Source: Rusavskia elegans
Taxonomy: Eukaryota; Ascomycota; Lecanoromycetes; Teloschistales; Teloschistaceae
Direction of reading: 5' to 3'
DNA length: 64,000 nt
Assembly (NCBI GenBank): GCA_011316305.1
Contig: SAUG01000166.1
Location: forward strand, 32,900-96,899
Position numbers and translations under genes: made by a program. Within the stretch, counting starts at the first letter, position 1. Each line of letters opens with the position of its first letter. The notes beneath the pieces are model-generated. The model made no database searches, was not told where the DNA came from, and worked only from the letters and a program-made list of their open reading frames with translations. Below, piece by piece: positions 10,323-22,869 of the stretch.

Positions 10323-10537
10323 TATAGAATTCCAAGTTGATTTCCTATAACTATAGAGAAGTGAAGTATTTATATATACAAGTATTTCCACGCTAAGCCT
10401 ATATCCGCTTCTATACCCGGTTTTACGATTAACGATCGGATTAGTTAATATCCGAATTCGTATATAATTATATAATCTAGATATATATTCTATAACCCTT
10501 TAAATCGTTTATATAATTTAGAATTCTAACTACTATA
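10323..10537 (-). repeat. 3' LTR of element A
   Basis: It aligns over its full 215 bp with 19079-19293. Differences are mostly C/T and G/A, as expected after RIP. A purine tract lies immediately upstream in the coding direction. Confidence 0.85.
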
Positions 10538-13500
10538 CTCTTCCCTTCCTAAATAAGATATAGAGGAAAGTAAGTATTTTCTAAAGCTAAATAGTAATAG
10601 TAAAATGACTATAATTAGTAATAACGAGTAAAGTAAAGCAAGGAGTAAAAATTTACTTTCGTACGATTTATATAAAAGTAAATAAGTATATTAGTAGAAG
10701 CTCGCTATTAACTATTATAACCTCGAACTTTTTAATTCTCTAAACTTTTTCTCTTAATAATATTATCGATTATCTGTTCTAATAATAGTAATAATAACTA
10801 TTATAGTATACTATACCTAACCCGGCGGCGGTTAGAATTATTATAAAATCTTTATAGAGTAATAGATAGCGAGTTAATAAAGTAATAATTATTATTTATA
10901 AAAGTAATTACTATCTTTATATAGTAATAGATACTATAAGTTAGATTATTTAATAAAGGTATCGTTTATATTAGTAGTTCTATTAATTTATTTCGGGAAG
11001 CGTTACCTTTTCTAATAATTTCCGGCGCTAAAATATTAAAATTAATATAGAATACTTCGATAAACTTAGCCGATTTATCTAGATTATATACCTATAAAAG
11101 CTTAATACTATTTTTATATAAATAAATCGTTTTTTAGGTATATACGACCTACTTTCCTTCGAGCGACTAATTTTATTCCAGCTATATAGAATTTAAACGA
11201 ATAAATCTTATAACCTTTATACTAGCGATATTATTCGTCCCTTTATATACTATATAAGTATATAATAGGAATTCGGAGGTATATATAGTAATTATCTATA
11301 GAAATACCGTTAAAGTAAATATCCGTATTTATCTTTATATAAATATAATCTATAGTCGGTATAGAACTTCCGTTATAGATATAGATTCTATAATTTCCTA
11401 GGAAACGAGCGGGTATAAAAGCTAGAAACTATATAGGCGATAATTCTATACCGCTCCTTCCTACTCTGCTATAGCTACGTCGATTATTATCGAAGCGAAT
11501 TATAGACTATAACGTTTTCCCGCCCGATTTCCTATAGAATAATAGAGGTTTTAGTCTTCTAGCTTTACTTTCCTAGTCTACTATTAATAATTCTAATAGA
11601 CCTGGATATAAAGATAAACTTTCTATAATTTAAGCCGAGACCTCGTTAGCGAATATAGTTAAAAGAGGAAGGATTAGTAGTTATCTATTAGTTAGATCTC
11701 TATTATATATATTAAAAGCTACGAATTTATTTAACTATATACTTTTATTAGATACCGATTATACGTAATTAGATTTTTAGCTCGGCTTTATATCTTTTTA
11801 GGAATCGTTTCTTTTCTTCTTAGCGCTTTCGGATCTAGAAAGTATACTATCTTTACCAGTCGCTTCTATTAACGCCTATATAGCTTGCTATAAAGCTTGC
11901 TATATATATACCTTTAAGGTATAATATATAGCAGCTTAATATTAAATAGATTAGTTTTAAAACGAGAGGGAACGCGAATATAAAAACCTCGGCTTTACTA
12001 ATAAAGATTACTCTAGTCTTTAATAGAAACTTCGGTTTTATGAAAAGCGGTAAATATACTAAATCTAAAAAATAGTAAATAGTTATTTAAACTTCGGTAT
12101 AGCTATATTTAAAGTATAATAGTTATATTATAAAAGACGGCTCTATTATATTTTAGTTTTATACTAGAATATAAAGGGTCTAATTCCCCGAACTTTTAAT
12201 TTAAACTCTTCTGGTTTAACGAATATAAATATATCGTACGTATTTTAGAATAAAAGATTATATCTAAAGTCGCTATTAAATTTTTACTAAATATAATTCC
12301 GTAAACTAGTAAAAAGCTCCGCTTTTAATATTATTTTAGAATTATTTATATATTTATTTACTCTTTATTCTATAGGAAATTAACGAGAATAACTTTTTCT
12401 TAAAATAAATAAAAAGTAAAGGCGTTATATCTAAACTAGAATTAAATTATATTTTAATATATACGATTATATAAAATAATAAATAAAAATAAAAATCTAA
12501 CTAATTTCTTCCTTTCCTAGAGATTTATATCTTATTATCGTCTTTTTTATAGAGATTATTTTTAGGTATATGCTTAAATTTAGGTAAATAATTATTATCT
12601 ATATTTTCCGCTGGTTTTAGCTTATAAAATCTCTTTCGCTTACGCTTTTCGCCTAGCGGAAGCTATTCTATAGTAACTTTCTTTAGTCTTCTATATCTAT
12701 AAGATGTTTTCTATCTAATAGTAATATTTTTTTCTATAAAATATTTCTTTATTTAATTCCTATTAATTAGATATTTATTAGCGGATTTATTAGAAGGTTT
12801 TAAAATATAAATATTTAAGATTTTAGTTTAAATAACTTTATATAGACTATACTAGTTAATTTTAAACTTTTAAAGTTATTTAGTTTTAATTAAAACTATA
12901 TTCCTTTTAATAAAAATATTACTTTTTACTTTCGCGTTCTACGTCTTTTTATTTATCTTTACTCGTACTATTATATCTTTAAATACTTTAGCTTAATCGC
13001 GCGAAAGAAACGGTATAGGATCGATTCTTTTATTATATCTTTCCGGAAAAGGGTTAGAAATATTAGTCGGTAGTATCGAATTAATACTATAAAGTAAATA
13101 GAAAGGTAAAAATCTAGTAGTTATATACGTATAAATACGCGTAGTAAATAGAGCCTAGTTTAAATAAAAATCCTAAGTCTTTCTCGGCTACCCGATATAG
13201 TATTTAGTAATTATTTTCCCGAAAACTCTATTAAACCTTTTAATAGCGCTATTTATTTATAGATAATAAGGCGTTATACCTCGATATTTAAATCCTAGAA
13301 GGCGATATACCTTATCTATAGCTAGAGCCTAAAAGTTTATACTTCGATCAGTAATAATTTTCTTCGGAAAGCTATAATTATAGTAAATCCGATAAATAAT
13401 AAATTCGGCTAATACTTCTACTATTACGTTTAAAAGTAACTAAATTATAGGCTATCTAGTAGCGTAGTTAATTATAGTTATAATCTATTTATTACTCTAG

Positions 13501-14373
13501 TTAGTTTCTAGTAAAAGATCGATAAAATCAAATTTCTAGCGTTTAAAAGAGTTTAATCTATTTTTCTAGATACCGAAAGGATATATTATATCCTATTTAA
13601 TATCGCGAAAGATAATAGTAAACTATTATTCGGAATAGTATTTAAAATAATATCTAATATCTTTTTTTTATCTCGGGCTACTAGTATTTTATACGGATAA
13701 TATCTATTATCGTTTTATATAAATAGTAACTATAATATTTATAGATATAGTCTAGAAAATTCGTATAAACCTATACTAAAATATAGAGTATCTAACTATT
13801 CTATAGTAAATCTCGGTACTATACTATATTACCTTTAACTCGGAAATAGTATTTATATTTTTCTAAAATAATCTTTATTTCCGAATTATTAGATAGGGTT
13901 CCGGACTTTATATAAGTTCTAATAGTATTATTAAAAGAAAATATATAATTATTAACTTTACCGGTAAATTGCTAGAAGTTTCCTTTTTAATTTAATTTAT
14001 CCGCTACTATTATTTTACTGTCCGGTTTATATTTAATATCGAGTTTATACTTTCTAAATTCCGTAAGCTAGCGAGTAAGTTTCCTAAAAGGTTTAGTAGT
14101 AGTTTTAAAGTATTATAAACCTATATAATCCGTCTTAATAATTATAGTTATTCTATTTTCGATATAGTAGCGCTATCGCTATAGAGATTTTTTAATAGTA
14201 AGAAGCTTTTATTTATAGATAGCGTAGTTATATTCTATTAATATAAATATCTTACTTTCGAAAATAATAGGCTATTTAATACTATCGGTATTAGTCTAGT
14301 AGAAAACGATATTTTATCTAAAATCGGAAGTATCCGTTTTAATAATAAAAAGTAGAATTATATCGGACTAAAT

Positions 14374-15360
14374 TTAGTTATTTTGTTTTGGCTTTGGTGC
14401 CCGGTAAACCAGTGGTTCGGTAAGCAAATCAAGCGTTGGTATACCAGCATTAAATATACGGTAGCAGAACTTGTACTCTAGTTTAGATAACGTAAATAAT
14501 AGTTCTATAGAATTTCAATTTAAATTTGCTTAGCAATATAACGTATCCTTCTATCGATAATTTAACTAACGTAGAAATTTTTATAGATAAGTATATTTCG
14601 CAGTTATCGTTTCTTTTTCTTTTATTAATAATATAAGCCTAAAATCCCTTGCGTACGTATATACTCCCGTAACAGCTATACCGTAGCTAAACTAGACGGT
14701 AGTACCTTTCTATATCCGTAATAACTATATCTACCCGCGCGGTCGTCGACTATCTCGTTATAGCTAGAGTAACCTATTCCGACTTCGATAAAGATTTCCT
14801 CTTTACTACTTTTAAAACGCGCTATCCGACCTCCCTATTCCCCTTTAGCCTAATCGACCGGGTAAAGCTTCTAGCTATAGTAGCTAGCGTACTAGCAGGT
14901 AACCCTATAGCTAGCGACCTTTTTAAAGCTATACGGGCTAAAGAGTATTTTAATAGCTTAGCGGAACGTTTAGGTACGGGTTATACGATAAATATAGCCG
15001 AGGCGACGGACGTAGATAATTACTTCGCAGTATAGCAGATAGATATAGCGGAGATATTAGAAGCTGATAATTATATATAACGTCGAGGAAGGAATATATA
15101 GTATTTAAACTGGACCGAAGACTGCGAGTGACGGAGTTATATTTATATAGTAGAGGATTCGTAATCGAATAAAAAAGGAAATAGTTAAATAGAAGTAATT
15201 GACTGCGCTGTAAACCTTGCCTGACGAATATACCTTTGGCTGTAAAAATTTCTTTATAAGTAAAATACAACAATCGTTGCCGTATATAACGTTGATAGAA
15301 TATATATATATATGTATAAAAACTCAATATAACTCCAGACAGGAGCTCCCCCAAGGGGGA
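14374..15360. mobile_element. Unclassified 987-bp insertion in element A with 13-bp target duplication
   Basis: It is flanked by tatcggactaaat (14361-14373) and tatcgggctaaat (15361-15373), which differ only by one G/A. It interrupts the RT-RNase H part of element A. Internal sequence keeps some CA/TG (for example around 14385-14470 and 15180-15350), so it is younger than its host. It contains one long open frame and a GC hairpin (cccccaaggggg) at its right end. There are no LTR-type TG..CA ends and no clear TIRs. The read of its left edge read in reverse is A-rich, as for a retroposon tail, but the type is undecided. Confidence 0.6.
14703..15035 (+). pseudogene. 110-codon open frame inside the 987-bp insertion
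   Basis: From 14703 to the TAG at 15033 the plus frame has no stop, which is exceptional in this TA-rich block. The frame has no ATG, as expected if ATG became ATA. It includes VVDYLVIARVTYSDFDKDF, LFPFSLIDRVKLLAIVASV and LAERLGTGYTINIAEATDV. After the TAG, which could derive from CAG, 15 more codons run to a TAA. I do not recognise the family. An antisense frame (14950-15354) exists but contains no coherent protein features. Confidence 0.5.
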
Positions 15361-16912
15361 TATCGGGCTAAATAAATACTTTATTACTCGTTATAATTTT
15401 TTTAATTAGTTTATATATATTTCGAATTTAAAAATTTATTCGGATTAGTTTATACTTTTTATCTTTTTAATTCTAGATTAATTTATAGAAAGGTCCGTAT
15501 ATTAGCGCGAAATTTTCTATAAAATTCCGGTAATAGATATATAATCCTAAAAAGGACTATAAATCGTATACTATTTATAGTAGCAGCTAGTTTCTAATAG
15601 CTTTTACTTTCGTTATATCTATACGGACTTTTCTATTACCGATAATATACCTATAGAATCTAATATATTTCTAAAAAAATAGATATTTCGAAGATTTTAT
15701 AATTAGTTTATTCTTTTTAAATATTTCTATAATAGCTTTAATATACTATATATACTTCTCCTCGTTTTTCGAATAGATTAAGATATTATCGAGGTAAATA
15801 ACTATAAAATCGTCGAGAAACGGCCTAAATATATTATTTATTATAGTTTAAAACATTCTAGGTACGTTTATTAATCTAAATAATATAACTAAAAGTTTAT
15901 ATTTACTAGTTTTAGTATTAAAAGCTATCTTTATATAATCAATAAAAATAATATTAATCTACTATTAATCGCTTATAAGATTAATTTTACTAAAGTAAGT
16001 ATTTTACTATCCCGATAATATCTAGATAATCTTAAATTTTAGATAATAGATATCTATTTCTTATAGTTATACTATTAAGACTTTAGTAGTCGATATATAT
16101 ATACTAGCTACTATTTTTCTTTTTAGTAAAAAAAACAGGCGCGCTCTAAAGAGATTAATTTAGTCGAATTAATTTTCGTTCGGTAAAATATTTAATCTAA
16201 TATTTCTGCTTTTTATTTTTTTTAAGAAATAAACTATAGTAAACTCGATTAATAGGTCGAGCTTCACCGGTTTTAATAATATAATCTAATAGCCTTTCGA
16301 ATAGTAGTTTTATCGAAAAGTTATTTTAAAGACGATCTAAAAATTTTAGGCCGAGAATTCTATCTAGTTCTATATAGCCTATCGTTTTCTAAACCGGATT
16401 AAATTATTTCGGAAAATCGGGTTTATTTTATATAATATATAGGTAGGCCTATATACTCTTTCTAATAAATTATTCGAACCTTCTAAAATTAATTTCGGAA
16501 AATTCGGTCGGAATATTTTTAAAAAATTATAAATAATAGATATTCGAAGCGCTATATAACCGATATATAATTCTATTCTTCTAAATTCGTATTCCTAGAA
16601 TATTATAGTTAGATACTAAATTATATTACTTCTAGAAATCTTTTCCGAAAATTAGATTATAGTCTATATCTAATACTATATAAGGAATAATAGTAGAAAA
16701 GGCTCTATAAAACTATAAAAACTCTATTACTTTTAAAATATCTATAGTTTTACCGTCTTCGAGCCGTATTCTACCCGTTAACTACTAGAGTTCTAATCCT
16801 AGAAGGTTAATAATACGCCTAGTAATAAAGCAGTTAGTAGTACCTAAATTAACGAGGACTTCGAAGCGATTTCTATTAATTTCTAGATTAAACTATATCT
16901 ATCTATTAAATC

Positions 16913-17444
16913 TAGGCTGGCCGTCGGATCGGGTTTCGAACCCGGGTTCGTATCCCGGATTCGAACCGAGTCGGTTCCGACTTTTCTAGATATCGAATCG
17001 ATTCGGTTCCGGATCGAACCCGAGTTTCCGGATTCGACCCGTTAAAACCGCTAAAACCTAGTATAAAAGTATAACTCTAGTATAAAAAAATTCTAGTTAA
17101 TTAACTAGGCTAGCTAGAAGGATTTTAGTTAGTTTAAATATATTACCTAAATATATTACCTCTAAAAATAATAAATTTAAAAATTATTTATTAATATTTA
17201 ATTAATTATTATTTAATTATTTATTAATTATTAGACTAATTATATATAATATATTACTATATTATTAGTTTAGCGAGTTCGATCGGATTTTCGTCGGTTT
17301 CTATTTTATAATCCGACCCGATTTTCGGTTCTAATTTTAGGAACCGACCCGTACTATTTAGTAGGTCGGATTAAACCGACTCGCTAAAATTCGGGTCGGG
17401 TTTCCGAGATACCGACGGGAACCCGTACCGAAGTAGCCAGTCTA
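16913..17444. mobile_element. 532-bp non-autonomous hAT-type element (MITE 1) in element A
   Basis: Ends are taggctggc and gccagtcta, flanked by a perfect 8-bp duplication attaaatc (16905-16912, 17445-17452), the hAT hallmark. Subterminal segments are rich in gggtcgggt/cgaacccg motifs shared with the 7.1-kb hAT element at 44795-51904 and with MITE 2. The centre is AT-rich and non-coding. Confidence 0.88.
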
Positions 17445-17459
17445 ATTAAATCCCGGTAT

Positions 17460-18980
17460 TCGATTTATATATAAAAGTCGTTTACTATTCTATATATTTT
17501 TAAGCGACGGTATTATATTACGGGAAATAGTTAAAACTTCCTTTAGCGTCTCTTTAGAAATTATCTCTAACTTTTCGATCTATATTTTAACTAGGCTAAA
17601 CTATTCCTTTACTATTAAAGGTTTTATATTAGCGCTATACGTATACCCGGATAAATATAATATTAGATATTTTCTAATAATCTATTATTATTAGTTACCG
17701 ATAGGCTTTTTTTTTCGGAAAAAATCTAGTTTTCGGGAATATATTCTAGAATATAAATATTCTAGTAATCTTTTTTATAATAGCTAGACTTCCTATAATT
17801 ATAGTATTTATTAGGGCTATTAGACCCTCTTTATCTATTTTTTCCTTTTCGACCGCCTCGGCTTTAACTACGGCTATTTTAACTACCTCGACTAGTATCT
17901 ATAGAATTAATTTCGGGAGTACTAGATTTTTTAACTATCGAGGAAGCTATAGTATCTCGGTTACTATAATATTTAGTAGTAATCTTTTCGAATATCGTTA
18001 CGGTATTTATAATATTTATAAAATTTACTAATTATATATTTTATTATTATAAAGCGAGATATCTATCGGTAGCTATCTAGGTATTAGATTTTAAATAATC
18101 GATAAAATACTTTAAAATAGTAAACTTACTAATTTTACTCTTAATATCTACGTATAATTTAATAAAAGTAGAGTAGTAGTCTTTAATATCGCTAAGTTTT
18201 TTATTCTAGGTTAATTTATACTAAATAGCTAAAGTATTTTCTAATAAGTTTAATTTATCCTATTATTTTAGAAAGGCCTCTTTAAAGTATTCCTAGGAGT
18301 TTTTATCTAGATTAGAGACCTGTTTAACGTACTACGGCTTAGTATTATTAATAAGATATTAACTACTATAGAAAACCGGGTCCGCGATAGTTATACTATA
18401 AGATAAATAATAGTATTTATAGCGTTAGAGCTAGATATAGGCGATACAATAGTTATATTTATAACTTTTAAAATTAGGAGGTTTCTTATTATAGGCGTCC
18501 TATACTACGTAGACTATAGAGATATTAGAAGTATTAGGAAAAATAGACCTATATAACGGCGGATAAAAATCTCTATTAGAAAGCTCTAGTAGTTTTTAGT
18601 TAAAGCTACTATAGCCGGAACGACGATAATCTAAACCGGTATAGCTACTCCTATAATTTATTTAAAGATAATTAAAAAGTCGGTTACGCCTATTATTAGG
18701 TCTATCTTCGTTATCGCTATTATAAAAAGAGTTATCTTCTGGAGTATCTAGAGTACCCCTAAAACTAATTCCTTTTCTAGAAGGGTCGTTTTCTACAGTA
18801 AATACGGTTCCGAATTAAGCTATAAATAAATTATTTAAAAAGGTTCTATAGCGGGATTTCTAATTTATATATATTTTAGGAAAGGCTTTATTTTTATTAC
18901 GTACTATTTCTCGCTTTATACTAGTACCGAGCTAAAATTAGAGGGAATATATTAATTAGAAACTTATATTCAAGCTTAGA
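17460..18980 (-). pseudogene. Probable gag region of element A
   Basis: The interval between the 5' LTR side and the protease relic has the position and size of gag. Codon-like structure is visible on the minus strand, but no zinc knuckle or capsid motif could be read with confidence. The assignment is mainly positional. Confidence 0.45.
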
Positions 18981-19078
18981 GAATCTCGTTTATAAAGATA
19001 GGTAAAACCGGTTTAAAAAAGCTTTAATAATAGAGTAAAAGTAGATTATTTATAGCTTTAAAAAGTTATTACTACTAG

Positions 19079-19293
19079 TATAAAATTTCAAGCTAATTTC
19101 CTATAACTATAGAGGAATAAGGTATTTATATATATAAGTATTTCTATACTAGACCTATACCTGCTTCTTTATCCGCTTTTACGATTAGTAACCGGATTAG
19201 TTAGTATCCGAATTCGTATATAACTATATAATCCAGATATATATTCTATAACCTTTTAAACCGTTTATATAGTTCAAAACTCTGACCACTACA
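19079..19293 (-). repeat. 5' LTR of element A
   Basis: 215 bp; on the minus strand it begins TGTAGTGGTCAGAG, still unmutated at that end, and ends near TTGAAATTTTATA. It pairs with the LTR at 10323-10537. Confidence 0.85.
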
Positions 19294-19299
19294 TTTTTC

Positions 19300-19862
19300 T
19301 ATTATTTATTAATAATACTAAGTTTATTCATTTTATATAATTTTATAAAAATAGTAGATTTTGATTTCCCTTTCTATAATTTTATAATTTATCGATTTAT
19401 AAAATATCTACGAAAGCTTTTATATATACGGTTTAATTATTCGAATTTTAATTTTAGTTTTTTAAATTTAATTTTAGAAATTCTAATTGATTGAATTACG
19501 TAATTATTTTTTATAATTCAAGTATTTTATCGAAAATTCGATTTTGGAATTTTCGAAGAAATCAGATTTGAACTAAATTTTATAGAGATAGATTTTAATT
19601 TAATTCTTTTCTTTTAAAATTAATTTTTATTCTTTATTTTAAACGGTTACGAAACTATCTATTATGTAATCTCTCTCTATATAAATTCTATAATTATCCG
19701 TTTTAATAGATAGAAAAAATTTAAATATTAGTTAGCTTTTAAAAGATTCGAATCTCCGATCCGTCAGATTTAATCTCGCTAATTCCGAAAACCGCTGAAT
19801 TCGTTAGACTATTAGATTACGCAGTTTTGCTACTACGCCATCCAGACCATTACCCGTACGAT
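19300..19862 (-). repeat. tRNA-like/SINE-like repeat, copy 1
   Basis: On the minus strand the right end (about 19735-19862) has a pol III A-box-like tggcgtagtagc and a B-box-like ggagattcgaatct. Read against copy 2, the ancestral boxes approach TGGCGCAGTGG and GGTTCGAATCC. A roughly 430-bp AT-rich body to the left aligns with 32300-32726. The two copies stop resembling each other to the right of the A-box, which suggests a tRNA-derived SINE head and not a shared genomic region. Confidence 0.5.
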
Positions 19863-20284
19863 AATTTCAAAAAAGAACTTTAATAATATTACAATTAAAA
19901 CATTAGTTAATAATTAAAACTATCGTTAAAGTAATAGATCGTTCGTTAAAATAGAGGTTTCGAAAGTATATTAAAAAAACTATTTATATAAATCTATAAA
20001 TTATTAAAACGAAAAAATAAAATAAAGAATTTTTTTACTAAACAACGAACTATATAATTATAAAAGCGATATGTATATTCTAGCTATCGAAATTAAAAAG
20101 ACGATATTTATTCTAATATTGTTTTTTTTTAAAATTAGATCGAAATAAATTTGATATTATTTAATATCGAATCCGTTATTAGTTTATCTATTATCGTATA
20201 TAGTAATTTAATTTCCAGATTTCCTCTATTATACTATAATTTCGTATTGGATTTTTTTTATTTGATTTAAAAAAAATCTATAGT
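19863..20284. other. AT-rich spacer, unclassified
   Basis: Lies between the SINE-like repeat and chromovirus B1. It has long A/T runs; no coding relic or terminal repeat was seen. Confidence 0.4.
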
Positions 20285-20289
20285 AAAAA

Positions 20290-20529
20290 TGTAAGGTGGA
20301 TATGTTTCTAAGGCAGTACGCGATTGTAGACCAGACGAAAGGTATATTATAGAACTAACTTATACCCTAGAGAGACTGGGGTATAGCCTAGTAATAAGGG
20401 AAAAGGAAAAAACGGAAAAGGATCGAGATCCGACGCGCTAGCAATATTCTGGCGACTAGGTAGCAAGCCTTGTTTCCAAGCGTCCTAATTATATCTCTAG
20501 GGCCTATATAACGCGTCTGGCGTTTTATA
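20290..20529 (-). repeat. 3' LTR of B1
   Basis: 240 bp, aligning with 28169-28408 and with the reverse complements of 32727-32965 and 44317-44555. Part of it retains CA/TG. The sequence aaaagggaagtaat on the minus strand just inside is a probable polypurine tract. Confidence 0.88.
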
Positions 20530-22869
20530 ATTACTTCCCTTTTAGCAATATCGTCCCCGATATTATATTATATCTATCTATATATTTATAGTATTTATTA
20601 AATAAATCTATTAACCTTATAGTTAACTATAAAGATTAAAAAGAGTAAAAAAAAAAAATTACTCTATAGCTATTATTATAATTAGCCTTTATCTATATAT
20701 AATTATATTTTAGTTATATAGATATATACTAGAATAAAGCTAAAAGATAAAGTTAAAAGACGATACTATTAGGATTCGAACCTAGGTTTCCTATTTAACG
20801 AGATACGATTATAATTATAATTAGAACTACTAGCCGCTATATTGTAATACGGGTTAAGTTAATACTATAACTTTACTCTAATATATATATTTAAAGGAGT
20901 ATACTATATCTATAGATATATACTATAGCCGCGTGCCTATAAATATACAGCTTATAAATAATACTAGATAAAAGCTCTAATAAATATAATCGAACTCGAA
21001 CCTAATATAAGTATTCGAAAATCTTAAATAGTAAATAAACGTTCGGAATAATATAGTTTCGACGCGCTAGTAATAATATAGTAATACTTTATTTAATAGA
21101 AATTCTGATTTCTTATATTTTATTTATTCGAATAGTTTTTTACTATTTATATAAATTCTTTACCTTTATATATATAGATATATTTTCTCTACTATATATT
21201 AAATATTTATACTATACGACTAGCGATTATAGTAACATAAATTACTTACGCCCTATCTTCGAATATTCGAAAGACTATTTTACTAATATTTATTCTAAAT
21301 ATAAAAAAAATAGAAAAAGTCTATCCGATTATAAAATAGTATAGCTCTTTTTATTATACTAGTTTAAAGCTAACTATAATAGATATCTTATTCTTTCGAC
21401 TCGGCTATAAGGTAAATAATAAATATTTATAGATTTACAGTTTAGAATAAAAAAAAACTATTTTTTAATAACTATAAGTTTATAAAAAAGCTCGTTTTAG
21501 ATACTATAAATATTATTAAATATATTTCTATTTCTAACGCGATACTATATAATCTTATATAGATATCTATAATTTTTAACTACTTTATAGCGATATTAAA
21601 TTCTATTTTTAAACGCCTAGATATATAAAAATACGCTAATTAAAATCTAGTTCGAGAGAATAAAACTATACGGATTAAGCTAGCTATCCTAAAATATAAA
21701 CTCTATAAATACTAGGTATAGCGGGCCGCTATTATTTCTAATTTTTTTTTTTAAAACTTCGGCTTTTTTTCGTACTTACCGTTTCTATTTATTTTTTATC
21801 GCGAGAGTTCCGCCCTATTAGTAGTATTTAGACTTCTATCTTTCGGGGTAGATACTACTAGTATTCTAGCGGCGGTATAGATATCTACTATAGTATCTCG
21901 TTTTACCGCTATATTATATCCGGCTTTCGGTCAAAACTTTTAAGTAATTCTATAATATTCTATATAAAGTAGTAAATTCCTAATATATTACTATAGAATC
22001 GCCGAATATACTCCGGATTATAGTACTTCCGGTTACTAGATAATATAAGTATTATATATCCTTTTCTAGTACCGTTTAAAAACCCTCGGATAATAGCTTT
22101 ATTCCGATTTAAACGCCTACTATAGGATATCCGACGCTAAAAATCGAGTAATCTATATTTATAATTAAGGTTTCCTCGCGTAAAATAATACCTTTTAATA
22201 GATTTTTCCGCGCCTTCGATAACTATAATAATAATAATTTATATTTAGCTATCCCCCCGCGTATTATTAAAGAAAAGGAGAAAATCCTATTATTAATAAT
22301 TCTATTATAGTCTCTATTAACTCTTTTACCTATCGTTCTATTATAGTCTCTATTAATTTTCCTACGCGTAGCCTCGAGGGCGCCGGAGGTATCCGGATTT
22401 TAACTCCTAGAAGTTAGAACTACCGGTACCCCGGCCCTTTAGATAGTTTCTTTACTAAATAGTCTAATATCTTTTAATACTTTCGATTCCGTCCGTAAGT
22501 TTCTATAAACCCTTTTTTTAATAGTACTAAGATAGGTTACTCCTCCGGCGCTATTTCCTCTACCTATTATAGAATAAAAAGACAGCCTAGAATAGAAATA
22601 TATAGTAAAACTAGATCGGTTATATAAATATAGATATTTAAAGACTAGGATATATAATCTATATTATAATAAATAAAGTCTCTAGTATTATAGGCTCTAT
22701 AGAATAATTTAAAAAAATTTATTAACTATAAATCTATTTCTAGATATATATATTATATATATACTCTATAAATATCTAACGCCTATAATTATAGTTTATT
22801 TCTATTAAATTCTATCTTTTTTACGTTTTTTTATTAGAAGGTTATTTTAATTATATACTTCGATAAACT

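Larger units (their letters stand above)
12900..16900 (-). pseudogene. pol relic of element A (protease, RT, RNase H, integrase)
   Basis: Minus-strand frames, read through stops, show a protease-like segment (EVLVNLGTTNCFITRR, about 16820), RT (about 15600-16350; a PVFF-type KKK region, then a strongly eroded FTKIDL-like and YLDDIL-like segment near 15780), RNase H (KTDTSDF, about 14330; LIEYNYAIYKQKLL) and integrase (about 13050-13800; IINYATRWPI-like, FPKKIITDR, GITPYYLQINSAIKRFN, which corresponds to the HPQTNG region). The order PR-RT-RH-IN identifies Ty3/Gypsy. RNase H and RT are separated by the 987-bp insertion. Confidence 0.8.
10323..19293 (-). mobile_element. Ty3-type LTR retrotransposon A (RIP-inactivated)
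   Basis: Two 215-bp LTRs (10323-10537 and 19079-19293) bound the element, with TG..CA ends eroded to TA..TA on most sides and T-rich flanks (atttt/ttttt). A purine tract on the minus strand (aggaagggaagag, 10538-10550) sits just inside the left LTR, making that the 3' LTR and the coding strand minus. Protease, RT, RNase H and integrase relics appear in Ty3 order from right to left. The total of 8971 bp includes two later insertions (14374-15360 and 16913-17444); without them about 7.4 kb remains. No chromodomain was recognised. Confidence 0.85.

Noticed and set aside
14950..15354. 134-codon minus-strand frame in the 987-bp insertion
   Set aside because: Low-complexity Tyr/Leu/Ser-rich sequence typical of AT-rich antisense; the plus-strand frame has better codon-like structure.
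14374..15373. Helitron
   Set aside because: The right-end hairpin (cccccaaggggg) followed by ctaa looks helitron-like, but the 13-bp flanking duplication contradicts it; helitrons do not duplicate targets.
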